A stretch of DNA of 64,000 nucleotides from Symbiodinium natans (Eukaryota; Sar; Dinophyceae; Suessiales; Symbiodiniaceae). Shown here piece after piece: positions 11,235 through 20,600 of this stretch (the first letter of the stretch is position 1; every line of letters begins with the position of its first letter). A model generated the notes under the pieces. That model worked only from the letters and a program-made list of their open reading frames with translations. It did no database searches and had not been told where the DNA came from. The stretch spans positions 48,501 through 112,500 of the forward strand of contig CAJNDS010000412.1 in NCBI GenBank assembly GCA_905221605.1. Reading direction: 5' to 3'. The position numbers were made by a program, and so were the translations under genes.

Positions 11235-11591
11235 ACGCGATGCGACTCGAGATGCCCGGATGCACCACAGCCTGAGTAGGCACTTGAAGGTTCATGGGTA
11301 GGTATCCGAAGGTTCGTGGACAGCCATAAAGTAGGGCTCAAGGTAAGGTACCCTATTGTAAGCTTGGTAAAGTTGCTTATACCCTGCTTATATACCCATG
11401 AATCTCCAAGCAGGTGGCAACAGGCAAACGATTCCAACACCCATCAGCAAAACCATCTCAACAGAGCACACTGGGTGTCTTGCCAGAATTTTACAGTCTT
11501 TGCTTGGGACGGAGACATTTTTGCTAATGGCTTTGAGGCTTCGATTTGGGAACCGGAGCCTGCCTCGACTTGTCGGAAATCATCTTCGTGA
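11235..11591 (+). CDS. unknown protein, two exons split by a family B element
   Basis: Exon 11235-11279 (after CACAG; reads RDATRDARMHHSLS) joins 11414-11591 (RWQQANDSNTHQQNHLNRAH, then WVSCQNFTVFAWDGDIF, to TGA). The intron 11280-11413 is a GC-AG intron identical in extent to a B-family element. The join completes an AGG codon and leaves one open frame. No domain is recognised. The 5' end of the gene is not identified. Confidence 0.5.
11280..11413 (+). mobile_element. introner, family B (GC-AG intron)
   Basis: The element CACTTGAAGG...CCAAGCA is inserted at GG, duplicated on both sides (11279-11280 and 11413-11414). The donor GC is the second G of the left pair plus the first base of the element. 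The acceptor AG is the last base of the element plus the first G of the right pair. Confidence 0.65.
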
Positions 11592-11989
11592 ATTGGACTG
11601 ATCTTGTCGCACTCGTTCTGAAGTGACATGGCAGGAGTATGCTCCCTCTGGAACGATGGACAGGGGAGGTCGAATGCAGATTCGCTGTGTGCATAATGTG
11701 CGTTATCGTGCCCTCTAAGCAGAAATTGTGGGAGGGGGGCCTGTTAGACCCGCTGTCCAAGAGCCTGAACGATTGCTGGCAGGGCTGATCTGCTGCCTCT
11801 CTATCCTGGATCTGCCGATGAACACCATGCAGGACCCTGGTCGTGAACCCTAAAGCCTAAACCCAAAACAGTATTCAGGGCAGCCTATGAGACAGGGAGT
11901 CCCAAAAACCACCTGGGACCTCGGATGTGTTTCCAGGAGCGGGAAGACGTCTTATCGCAGCTGGATGCTGCAAGGCTGGGAGTGTGGGT

Positions 11990-12043
11990 TTAGGGTTTAG
12001 GGTTTGGGGTTTAGGGTTTAGGGTTTAGGGTTAGGGTTTAGGG
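11990..12043. repeat. telomere-type TTTAGGG tract
   Basis: About seven TTTAGGG units with one TTTGGGG variant. A short coding-like stretch just upstream (11938-11985, EREDVLSQLDAARLG after a CCAG acceptor) may be an exon. Confidence 0.85.
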
Positions 12044-12465
12044 TCCCTGAGGATTTACAGCTCACCTTAGCCCTTAGGGCCACACTGCCCTCCTTGAACC
12101 CTACTTACACCCTACACCCGGATGTGCTATTGCCTTACCGATTCCATCCGCCTACTTAACAAGTAGGCACGCGCATGTGTTTCAAGTTTTTGGTCTTTCG
12201 TCCCGACTTGTTACCCTGCATTGTGGCTGAGCTGCTCGGATACCAGGGACAGGGGCCGGGTAAACCTTAAACCGTCTTAGGCTATCCTACGGGAACTTGA
12301 GGGAAGAGGGTTCACTTTGGCCAATTGGGTTTCTCCTGAACCTCCTGGCCTTCTTTGGGGCTTATAAGGTTTTGCCCAGACATGTGGGTCTCTGAGCAGC
12401 CACAAGCCGGCCGAAAAAGAGCCTAAACCCTCTAAAGCCGTACACCTGCCATAGCACGCGCCTGA

Positions 12466-12589
12466 ACTCCTTGGTAGCCCAGTGTTACCCTTTTCCCCTT
12501 TTTTTGGGGGATTCAAGGTTCCCTTATAAAATAACCAACCCCAAAAAGGGTGCCCTCATTGAACTGTGGTTTCTGGGCTACCAAGACTC
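12466..12589. mobile_element. family E MITE with ACTC duplication
   Basis: A 116-bp element (12470-12585) with ends CTTGGTAGCCC and GGGCTACCAAG, flanked by ACTC on both sides. Because the duplication does not start with G, the splice rule seen in the other copies would not work here. Downstream, 12590-12690 is coding-like (RARYAAQAFGVEEARGPSCA). Confidence 0.75.
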
Positions 12590-13154
12590 GGAGCTGCGAC
12601 CAGTCGCGCCAGGTATGCGGCGCAAGCCTTTGGAGTTGAGGAGGCCCGGGGCCCGTCATGCGCAGAATTCAGGGATTTATTTTTATTTTTTGCTTCGATC
12701 TGTAGAGTTGGGTGTGACCTTGGGATGTGTCCCCCTTCTACTAACAGTCCTTAATTAGTAGGGATTCTAGTCCCCTGCCCCCCCCCGCCATGATAGTCCC
12801 CAAGGTGTGATCTATCGTTTTTTGTTATTGCTGCCACTTGCGAGACGCAGTTCTGGCTTTGATGAAGGAAGGCCCGTCTCCTAAGTCCTGGTGACCTCAT
12901 GGGTGGCTTAGGTGAGTTTCTCTGACAGCCACATGCTGACTTTCTACAAGCTGCCCAGCACCTAGCATTTCCTGCGTGCAGCAGACTGGGTGTGAGCGAA
13001 ATGAGGTTGTCCATAGGCTCTAAACCCTCAACCCTCAACCCTAAACCCTCAACCCTAGACCCTAAACTCGAAACCCTAAACCCTAAACTCTAAACCTACC
13101 ACGTCCTAAGAGGCTGGGAAGCCAAAGGTGACAGAGGCTAGGTGGGCCCTTGGA

Positions 13155-13251
13155 AACCCTAAACCCTAAACCCTAAACCCTAAACCCTAAACCCTAAACC
13201 CTAAACCCTAAACCCTAAACCCTAAACCCTAAACCCTAAACCCTAAACACA
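13155..13251. repeat. telomere-type (CCCTAAA)n tract
   Basis: Thirteen or more uninterrupted CCCTAAA units. A shorter, variant-rich tract lies at 13019-13098. Confidence 0.95.
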
Positions 13252-13549
13252 ATAAGGGATCAAACTCAGAAATAGTTTTCAGAGGCTTTTACGGGCCATC
13301 CTAGGAGGGCATCTATGACAAAGTCGGCCGACCATCACAAGCCGCGTAGGGCGGTGGCCTTGCTTCACAGGGTTGGTGCAGGATTTGAAAACAGGTGCCC
13401 CACAAGGGGCCCGACGAAAGGCTCAAAAAGCCTGAAGCTCCGAAGCCTTCGAATCCTTGAGAGCCCAAGGCTGCATTTGTTGCGGCTGGTGTGTGTCCGC
13501 CATCGGCGGGCTGTGATGGAGAGGGAGTTGGCAGCCGACGCCTGAGGGT

Positions 13550-13701
13550 TCACTTGGAGGTTCATGGTACGTATTAACCAGTGATAACTGTTCTTTGTCA
13601 CCCACTTATAAGCCCCTTAAGTGCCCTAATATGGTTATGAGTACAGTTATAAGCACAGTTTTAATCGGTTAAGAAGTACCATGAGCCTCCAAGCAGGTTT
13701 A
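13550..13701. mobile_element. family C MITE
   Basis: Starts CACTTGGAGGTTCATGGTAC, ends near GCCTCCAAGCA, and is flanked by GGTT. The body has the family's conserved core (CCCTTAAGTGC on one strand, GCACTTAAGGG on the other). Other copies lie at 15742-15887, 24860-25133 (with telomere repeats), 26486-26590 and 56817-56973. Confidence 0.65.
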
Positions 13702-14010
13702 GGTTGACGGGTCCAGCTGCAACGCGAGGGTTTGCCGACGTCCTAGCCGCATGTCCAAACTGCTTTGAAGTGCTGGGACATGTGGGTGGTTGTGAAAATT
13801 ATGATCCCATTTTGGGGTACCTTAAACATCTAAATATCAGGTGCTGTATTGTATAATAGGGATCATCTAAAAAGGGACCAGGTGCTGCATTATAAGAGGG
13901 ATCCAAAAAGGGGCCATAATTTTGACAACCATCCATGTGTGTTTACAGGCATCCTTCGAAAATGCATCGGATTGTCTTGGAAGTTACCAGCAGGGTCTGA
14001 GCAAGAAGCC
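13702..14010 (+). CDS. candidate two-exon segment, unknown function
   Basis: The frame before the family D element reads ATRGFADVLAACPNCFEVLG and ends CAT at 13781. The frame after it (from 13949, acceptor TTTACAG) reads ASFENASDCLGSYQQGLSKK. Splicing 13782-13948 (GT-AG, 167 nt) keeps one frame. An upstream stretch (13315-13545) may also be coding. No domain is recognised. Confidence 0.4.
13780..13939. mobile_element. family D MITE
   Basis: A 150-bp element with inverted ends (GGGTGGTTGTGAAAATTATG; the right end is its near reverse complement) and a 5-bp duplication ATGTG (13780-13784 and 13935-13939). Other copies: 22759-22940 (GH3 intron 2), 24125-24207 and 32045-32147. Confidence 0.75.
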
Positions 14011-14436
14011 ATTTGCTAAAGGGTTTAGGGTTTAGGGTTTAGGGTTTAGGGTGTGTCTTTGGCAAAACAGGAGAGGGGAACTGGGACCCGTACTCTACGG
14101 GCTTCTGAACGCATTCTCTGCACCGAGTTCACGCTTGAAAAGGCCAAGCCGCTCGCAAATGTTGCATGTCCTCACCGGGCGAATGGTTTCCTGATTCTCC
14201 ACAGTCTGGCAGCTCGTATGTGCCGACGATAATCACCCAACTGAATCCTCGTCTGGGCAGAATAATCACCCTCGTGTTGGACGTGGACCAGTAGGGAGGA
14301 GGGTTCGGGCTTCCTCTTATAGCTAGTTCTTAGTAGAGAATGAGGTGCCCTATATCACCCTATATATCCCCTGTAATTCCCCCAGTCCCCACTAAGAACC
14401 AGGGGGTCTTTCAAGGGTGGGACACCGGTCTTTCAG

Positions 14437-14647
14437 GCTTTCCTTCAATGGACTGCTGTGGAGCCCTTGAGAAGAAGCAACCCCAGAATTGCCCTCTCCC
14501 GCATGGACCTTGGACAACTTGGGGTTGACGAAAGTAAGGGACTCCGGTACCCCTAATATCGCGAACCCCCCATTTGGGCTGAGGCCTTGACTGCAGCAGG
14601 CATCGCTCAGACGGAGGTCATCGAGTTCCGTGAGGCGGTCTACATGC
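14437..14647 (+). CDS. candidate two-exon segment split by a short family A element
   Basis: Exon 14437-14523 (after TTTCAG; AFLQWTAVEPLRRSNPRIAL then SRMDLGQLG) joins 14584-14647 (ALTAAGIAQTEVIEFREAVY) in the same phase if the 60-nt GT-AG intron 14524-14583 is removed. That intron contains a shortened family A element. The protein is unknown. Confidence 0.4.
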
Positions 14648-14703
14648 GTTTTAGGGTTTAGGGCTTCGGGTTCAGGGTTTAGTTTTTGGGGATTCAGGGT
14701 ATA

Positions 14704-14805
14704 TCTTGTCCTCATGTTTGAGACTGTGCCTGTTGATTGGTTTGCTAGAGCATGTGAGTCCAGTCAGCAGTTTCTGGCAGCACCCACGGGAGTCCGGATG
14801 CAAAA
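14704..14805 (+). repeat. dispersed duplicate of 39768-39896
   Basis: Nearly the same sequence occurs at 39768-39896, which carries about 26 extra bases. Both translate to LVLMFETVPVDW in one frame, so this may be a duplicated exon fragment or a repeat. Confidence 0.7.
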
Positions 14806-15008
14806 AGAGATCCGGGGTATAGTTTCTCAGAGCCGGGCGGTACCCAACGGCCCGTTGCAAAAGGGCCGCAACAGAAAGGTAATTAATTGAGTCGCTGGGA
14901 GACAGCGAGAGGGGCAAGGGAGGGGGGTTGAATCATCAATCGTGCTTAATGATACTACCGCGGTCTTCGACTGGCATACACAGCCCCCGCCCTGCGGGCA
15001 GCTTGTCA

Positions 15009-15332
15009 GTACTTGAAGGTTCATGGGTAGTTATAAGTAGGGTTAAGTACCTTAATTAAGGTTGTAGTAATTAATTACAGGTTACCTCACTGAACAGTTC
15101 AACAGCCCTACTTACAACTACCCAGTCGCTTGTATATAGTAATTATAGGTTACCTTACTTAACAAGTCAACAGCCCTACTTAATAACTATCCATGAATGG
15201 GTAGCTTTATGTAGGGTTATAAGTTATAAGCACCTTAATTAAGATGATTATAATTATAGGTTACTTTACTTTGCAACTGAACTGCCCTACTTATATAATA
15301 ACTGCCCTAATTTGAGCCTTGAAGTATTGAAG
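15009..15332. mobile_element. cluster of family B elements
   Basis: Three B-type units in series (TACTTGAAGG start, three CCCTACTTA-type right arms, internal AATTAAG/TTAATTA palindromes). The cluster ends at TTGAAG directly before a coding-like stretch, so it may be one long intron built from several insertions. Confidence 0.6.
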
Positions 15333-15413
15333 GTCTTCCACAAGTTGGCCATGGAGAAGGCATGCAATACCGATGCCGGCGCGGCATCTGTACAGAAGGC
15401 GGGCAAGCGTTAG
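15333..15413 (+). CDS. candidate terminal exon
   Basis: Follows the B cluster at an AAG acceptor. Reads VFHKLAMEKACNTDAGAASV then QKAGKR and stops (TAG). It looks coding; no family is recognised. Confidence 0.35.
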   Translation, partial: VFHKLAMEKACNTDAGAASVQKAGKR

Positions 15414-15419
15414 GAATAG

Positions 15420-15516
15420 GTTTAGGGTTTAGGGTTTTTAGGGTTTTTAGGGGTTTTAGGGTTTTTAGGGTTTTTAGGGTTTAGGGTTTATGGTTTAGGG
15501 TTTCGGGTTTAGGGAA
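15420..15516. repeat. telomere-type tract with TTTTTAGGG variants
   Basis: TTTAGGG copies mixed with TTTTTAGGG and TTTCGGG variants. Confidence 0.85.
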
Positions 15517-15628
15517 GATCGTGGGAAGAGTGTCGATGGGCACAGCCGGACGCGCACAGGTCCCTGGCAGCCGCAGAAAGTCCGTGCCGTCGCCCGCGAC
15601 ATGCTGCAAGCTCGGGGTGCAACGACAT

Positions 15629-15887
15629 GGGGGTTTACGAAAATCAGTGGGCCCTAATATAGACCTCCCACATAGTAGGATTCCCTGATAAATAAGGACA
15701 AGGCACCCCTAATTTCGGAAACCCCCCAGAGGTCATCTCGTACTTGGAGGTTCATGGTACTTATGAACCAATGAAACTCTACTTATAACTGTAACCATAT
15801 TAGGGCACTTAAGGGGCTTAGAAGTGGGATATAGGTACGGTGATAATGGGTTAACAAGTACCATGAACCCCCAAGTAGGTCCAGCTT
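15629..15887. mobile_element. family A element followed by family C element
   Basis: A copy at 15629-15729 (GGGGGTTTACGAAAATCAG... to CGGAAACCCCCC), then only about 12 bp, then a C copy at 15742-15887 (TACTTGGAGG...CCCAAGTA). A coding-like stretch lies just upstream (15563-15630, VRAVARDMLQARGATTW). Confidence 0.6.
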
Positions 15888-16477
15888 TGCCCGATTAAAA
15901 CGGCAGTGACCAGCGAGAGCACTGAGCTTGGTGGGGCTGAGGGGAAGCTGTTGACTCCGTTTCGGCCTCCGCCAGCTTCCGCGCCACCGCCATGTATGTG
16001 GGTTTAGGGTTTAGGGTTTAGGGTTTAGGGTTGCGATCTTAGCAGGTGGTCAGCGCAAAGACTTTGAGATCTGGAGTCTAGATCCTCACACACGGGCTTG
16101 TCGTTGCTTTCAAGCTCAGACGGACCATCCACGTACTCATGCAGTCTAGGGCAACGCAACTTTGCTTGCAAAGGAGAGAATGAGTGATTTCGGGGCCCAA
16201 GTTTCATTGCTTTTTACGACCGAAAAAACTGTTCTGCGCCAGGCTATGAGGCCAATTTCGCCATCGCTGAGCTAAAGGCCACCCTGGATGATGTATTTAG
16301 GCTTAGAGGTTGATACCAATGTTTTGCAGTTCCTGCGCGAAGGGAGAGTTGTTTTCCTTGCTTCGAGATATTTCCGCATATGAGCCCAACTCGACCCTTG
16401 AGCTGAACATGCAAAGCAGCAAAAACCCACGTGCCAACAGCGGTGATCTCGGAACCATGGCGGATTATTGATGTGCC

Positions 16478-18013
16478 ATGGACAACCGTGCCCGCTCTAG
16501 AAGCCGTGGGAGGACGGAGAGCACGGATCCTACCCAGACTTGCTCTGAGCGGTGGGTACACGCATTTCGCGCACTTGCAGAGTTCGAAGAAGGAGCTTGG
16601 GCCGGCAAAGCCGAAGCCGAAGCCACCAGCCTGGGTCAAATCAAAGCAAGAAGACTCCAGCTGCTTCGGGAGGCTGGTGAGGCTTTGGGCTATCCGCCGG
16701 AGAGCTGGCTGTACTCTGCGGACGCTGCAGATGCTCACGAGAGACTTGAGCACGTGCCTGCAACTTTGAACGTGGAAGGCCACTTGGAGCCAGGTCGCCC
16801 AGGTCGAACCTTCTCCCCACGCGCGGCACAAGGTCGCAGCAGCTTCGAGCAGAACCGGCAGTACACACTTGAGAACCACATTGAGATGGTGCTCGACGTT
16901 CACCGCGTAGCTGCTTTCCAGACTTGCATCCATCGGGCGGCTCCTGGAAGGCGTGTGCTGGATGTTGGGTCCGGTGCATTCTGCCTGCTTGGCAGACTTG
17001 CGTTGAAAGCCGGGGCAGTCCTCGTGCACTGCGTCGAGCAGAGTTCGGCCAGCATGGCGCACGCGCGCGAGCTGTTCCAGATGGAGATGGCAAGGACGGA
17101 GTCGCCGCCGCTGCTGTGGCTTCGCCGCACACCTGCGACACTTTGCCCTGACCAGATGCAGCTCATGTTCCCGAGTCCGGAGGTGCGCCGATGGGAAATC
17201 CACGTGGAAGATGCAGCGGCTGCAGAGAGAGTGGTGCATGAAGTTGAGCAGCATGAGGAGGAAACTTCAGACTCGCACAGCTCTCGGGGCTCCTACTGTG
17301 GCACTGTGCTCCTGTGGCCAGATGATGAGGAGTTCCCTACAAGCTTAGAGCTCCACCAAGGTCTTTGTGCGGAGGTTCCTCTGCCTGGAGAGTACGACCT
17401 GGTTCTACATGAAGTTCTTGGGTACATGGCCAGCTCAGAAGGTGTGGTGCCGACCATCAGGGACCTACATGCCAGGCAGCTTCCGACGCGTGGCTGTCAG
17501 TTCATTCCGTCAGCAGCTGGAACATACTTTGCCCCAACAGCACGAATAGAGATGACGGATCTCGAAATGGCTCTACATCAACTCTTCAACGGAGAGGAAG
17601 AGCTGGCCGTGAAGACCAAATACAATGTACGCCATTTTGACCCTTCCAGCTTCCTATCGAAGCCTGAAGTTTTTGAGTGGTTTCAGTTTGACACTCCGGC
17701 GACTCTGGTAGACCAAGAGCGATTGGTAGAGTTCAGGACGGCGCGTGAGGGGTATTTTGACGGTCTGCATTTCCACTTGCTTATCGAACTGGACCCCCTG
17801 ACTACACTCAACGTGCTGACGGTCCCCACGACTTGGTGCACGTCGTACATTCGATTGCTAAGAGAGGCCGTCTTCCTCCCCGCTGGAAGCCTGATAACTT
17901 GTCAGTGCAGAGCAGCAAGCGGACCCACAGCCCAGTACTTCGTGGAGCTTTGGTTGGGACCGGCCACGGAGTCACCGCCACTTGCCCGCTTCGCGTGGTC
18001 GGGCTGCTCGTGA
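16478..18013 (+). CDS. protein arginine methyltransferase-like protein
   Basis: 511-residue intronless ORF. PRMTs move a methyl group from S-adenosylmethionine to arginine side chains. Residues about 160-180 hold motif I (VLDVGSGAFCLLGRLALKAG) followed by the acidic post-I residue in CVEQS. About residue 304-320, YDLVLHEVLGYMASSEG matches the PRMT double-E loop (E-x2-G, then E). A C-terminal beta-barrel-like region contains VPTTWCTSYI, which resembles the THW loop but without its His. An insert of about 70 residues separates the SAM-binding motifs from the double-E loop. The N-terminal 150 residues are not recognised. The first ATG of the frame follows a telomere tract by about 450 bp. Substrate unknown; a cytosolic or nuclear site is expected since no targeting peptide is seen. 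Confidence 0.75.
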   Translation: MDNRARSRSRGRTESTDPTQTCSERWVHAFRALAEFEEGAWAGKAEAEATSLGQIKARRLQLLREAGEALGYPPESWLYSADAADAHERLEHVPATLNVEGHLEPGRPGRTFSPRAAQGRSSFEQNRQYTLENHIEMVLDVHRVAAFQTCIHRAAPGRRVLDVGSGAFCLLGRLALKAGAVLVHCVEQSSASMAHARELFQMEMARTESPPLLWLRRTPATLCPDQMQLMFPSPEVRRWEIHVEDAAAAERVVHEVEQHEEETSDSHSSRGSYCGTVLLWPDDEEFPTSLELHQGLCAEVPLPGEYDLVLHEVLGYMASSEGVVPTIRDLHARQLPTRGCQFIPSAAGTYFAPTARIEMTDLEMALHQLFNGEEELAVKTKYNVRHFDPSSFLSKPEVFEWFQFDTPATLVDQERLVEFRTAREGYFDGLHFHLLIELDPLTTLNVLTVPTTWCTSYIRLLREAVFLPAGSLITCQCRAASGPTAQYFVELWLGPATESPPLARFAWSGCS

Positions 18014-18076
18014 CTGAAAGCCTGATGCTTGCTCATTGCAGATTCAGACTTGTAGGGTTAAGGTGCAACATAACGC

Positions 18077-18137
18077 TATGTATGCATGTATGCATGTATG
18101 TATGTATGTATGCATGCATGTATGTAGGTATGTTATA
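18077..18137. repeat. GTAT/GCAT microsatellite
   Basis: Runs of TGTATGCA and GTAT units just downstream of the methyltransferase stop codon, probably in its 3' untranslated region. Confidence 0.85.
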
Positions 18138-18308
18138 TAATATCAAAGGCAAGGGCAGTCTTACTAGTGTTGTACGTATTCACGAGTGGAGGAGGAAATC
18201 AGTGCACACGCTTGATTTGACAGCTCGCCGGGCAGGCTTTCTTGTGCGTTGGTGGCAAAGGGCCACAAATCTTCGCATGGATCCCCAGTCGGCACTGCAT
18301 TTCTTCAG

Positions 18309-18923
18309 CTCAACTTGCGCAAATGCCGAAAATGGTATGAAATTGTGCCAGTTGATGTGGTGTCTGAGGTGCAGGATGTGATGGACTTGCTCCTAGACTT
18401 GGGCGTGCCGCTGACGAGCAAGCAACAGATAGAACTACGGTTCCAGGCGTGCCTTGCAGGCACCACACGTCTTTCGAGCTCCCTTCACGCTGTGGCAGGC
18501 CACAGTCTTCGCGGCCCATCATAACGATGCCATATCCTCAGACTGATGCTGCCATCAGAAGCCCATGCGTGCCGAACCGCTTTAGGGTCTTAGGGTCGTC
18601 TCTGGCAAGAAGGGTTTCGCCAAAGGCTGAGAGGGGTCAGGGTGTACTGGCAGCAAGCTCCAAGGCTGTGGACTTTGCCACGTTCATTCAACTCATCAGG
18701 CGCTGGGAAAGCTTAGGGTTTAGGGTTTAGGGTTTAGGGTTTAGGGTTTAGGGCAAGAGAACAGCTCTGAGTAGGCTTGGTTCTTGGGAGGTGGATGCTG
18801 GACGTGAACCTGGGCGGCATCAACCGGAAGACCGCAGGGAACGGTGGTTCCAAGGGATTCCAGGCCAGCGGCATGTTGCCGGCCTTACCAGTTGAGAAGC
18901 TTCTAGAAGAGCTTATTCAGTGA
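18309..18923 (+). CDS. EF-hand-like gene, three exons proposed
   Basis: Exon 18309 to about 18476 (after CTTCAG) reads LRKCRKWYEIVPVDVVSEVQ then DVMDLLLDLGVPLTS. Exon about 18652-18711 reads SSKAVDFATFIQLIRRWES, the pattern of the second half of an EF-hand. Exon about 18788-18923 reads DVNLGGINRKTAGNGG and ends PVEKLLEELIQ with TGA at 18921-18923. A telomere tract (18714-18753) fills the second intron. The order and style fit a calmodulin-like protein whose calcium loop is degenerate or on an exon I missed. Exon limits are approximate. Confidence 0.4.
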
Positions 18924-18929
18924 AAGCTG

Positions 18930-20600
18930 TTCTAATCCAGTGACAACCTACAAAAAGATCACAGAGCACTTCTGGTTGGCAAGGTCAACAATCCGCATGT
19001 GCCACAGTGCCCCCAAGTCCATTGCGCTGGACCCCTCTCCAAACCACAAAACCCGTTTTGCAGTAGGCGTTTGAGCACTCCGCTACTCCTTAATCCCAAA
19101 ACTCCAACACGCTAGACCACAAGGCCCCAAACCAAGCCGCAAACTTGCTTTGGCTTCAGGCAGCATCGGCAGCCTTGTCCGTGTCCTTGCGGCGCTGAAC
19201 TCAGCGCGGGTTAAGTCTTTCATTTCTTTCATTGGTCCGGTTGGATTGCACCATACATATCGCCAGAGGCTCCGAATATCAGCCCAAGCCCGACGCGCAA
19301 TCCTGCAAAACCTGAATCGCATCTTCCCATGACTTGCATCAGGTCACGGTACACCGCGTCCAGACGTGCATCGCTATCCTGACAACTTTTGGGTCGACTC
19401 CGAAACACGGAGGCACCATGTCTATGCCTATGCGAGACCTGAGGCGCCATCAACCCTGAACCCGTGACGCTTATCTCTGGGAAGAAGTGTCCCCCCAAGC
19501 ACAGCTCCTAGGGGCCCTCAGGGGGCGAATTCTTACATGGTCGGCTCGGGAACGAGGCAGGCCAGCGGTCATTTTGCACAGCTGATCTTGGCCGGAAGTG
19601 CAATGCAAGGGAGGAAGTGCAAGCATAGGCAGCAGAGGCTTTGAGTGCCTGTTGGCTTGAGTTCCCTGTCCTTGCTCTGCATCTCCCCGGAGTACCGCCA
19701 CTATGCTGCATTAGAGCAGTTTCGAGTTGCTGGGGGAGCAGCACCATGCTGCTTGGGCTTGGTCCTAGGAGGTCTCAGTGCTGTGCTGCCTGCAAGACGC
19801 GGGTGTGCCGCACTGAGAAGTTGCAGAGACTTGGGCGGAAGTCTTTAATTGAGACTTCGCCATGTTCCTGCTATGTGAGATCTCAATGGCTCACGTTGCA
19901 TACACTGAAGTTCCAGTACTCATCACTTGCTTGAACCGATGCTGCCCTAGTCGGAGCCATTGAGTGCCGGAAGAACGTGCCAATTTTTTTGCAAGTTTTC
20001 AAAATCTAGGAATAGTTAGGACAACATGGCCCTTTAGAACGAAAAGAGCACCTGCAGGGGATCCCAGTCCGCCACAAGGGGTGTGGCTTTGCATGTATGG
20101 GCGTGTCACATGATGCCGAATCAGCTTCAAGATCCAAGCGCAAGACAGCCAAGCAACACCACAGCTTCCTGGTCAGTAGCGCAGGCTGCGTTAAGTGTGC
20201 ACTTGACCTCGAGCATCTTTGAATCACTGAAATGCAGTGGCAGCAAGGCGACAAGTATCTAGCAGCGGATGCTGGAATAGGATGCTGTAGTTCCTTCTCC
20301 AGTTATCGCATGTCATTTGACGGCCGATCGCGAGCAGGAGCCAGCAGCTAGAGCGGGTAGAGCAGGCAACTAACAGAAGCATGGAAGATACACGGTTGAG
20401 CATCGGAACTTGTGGCACATCCGATGGCGAGCATTGTCAGGCATGACCATCGAGTCCGCCATGGGAGGCACGCTGGACCTCGGTGGCTGCCTGATCACTT
20501 GTCATTGTTTCTTGCACGCAAATTCACGCATTCTGCCCTCGCAAGCTGTTGTGGCTCAAACACTTAGCCTGAACAGTGCGAACCGTTCTCCATCTTTCGT
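18930..20600. other. no convincing gene
   Basis: Only short ORFs in conflicting frames on both strands. One, at 19645-19848 +, is hydrophobic and Cys-rich but has no recognisable domain. No repeats of note. The upstream control region of the GH3 gene must lie at the right edge, but no motif stands out. Confidence 0.5.

Noticed and set aside
16244-17254. Minus-strand ORF of 336 codons
   Set aside because: It lies antisense over the methyltransferase-like gene, whose frame has clear family motifs. The minus frame is Arg/Cys/Leu-rich and is a GC-driven shadow.
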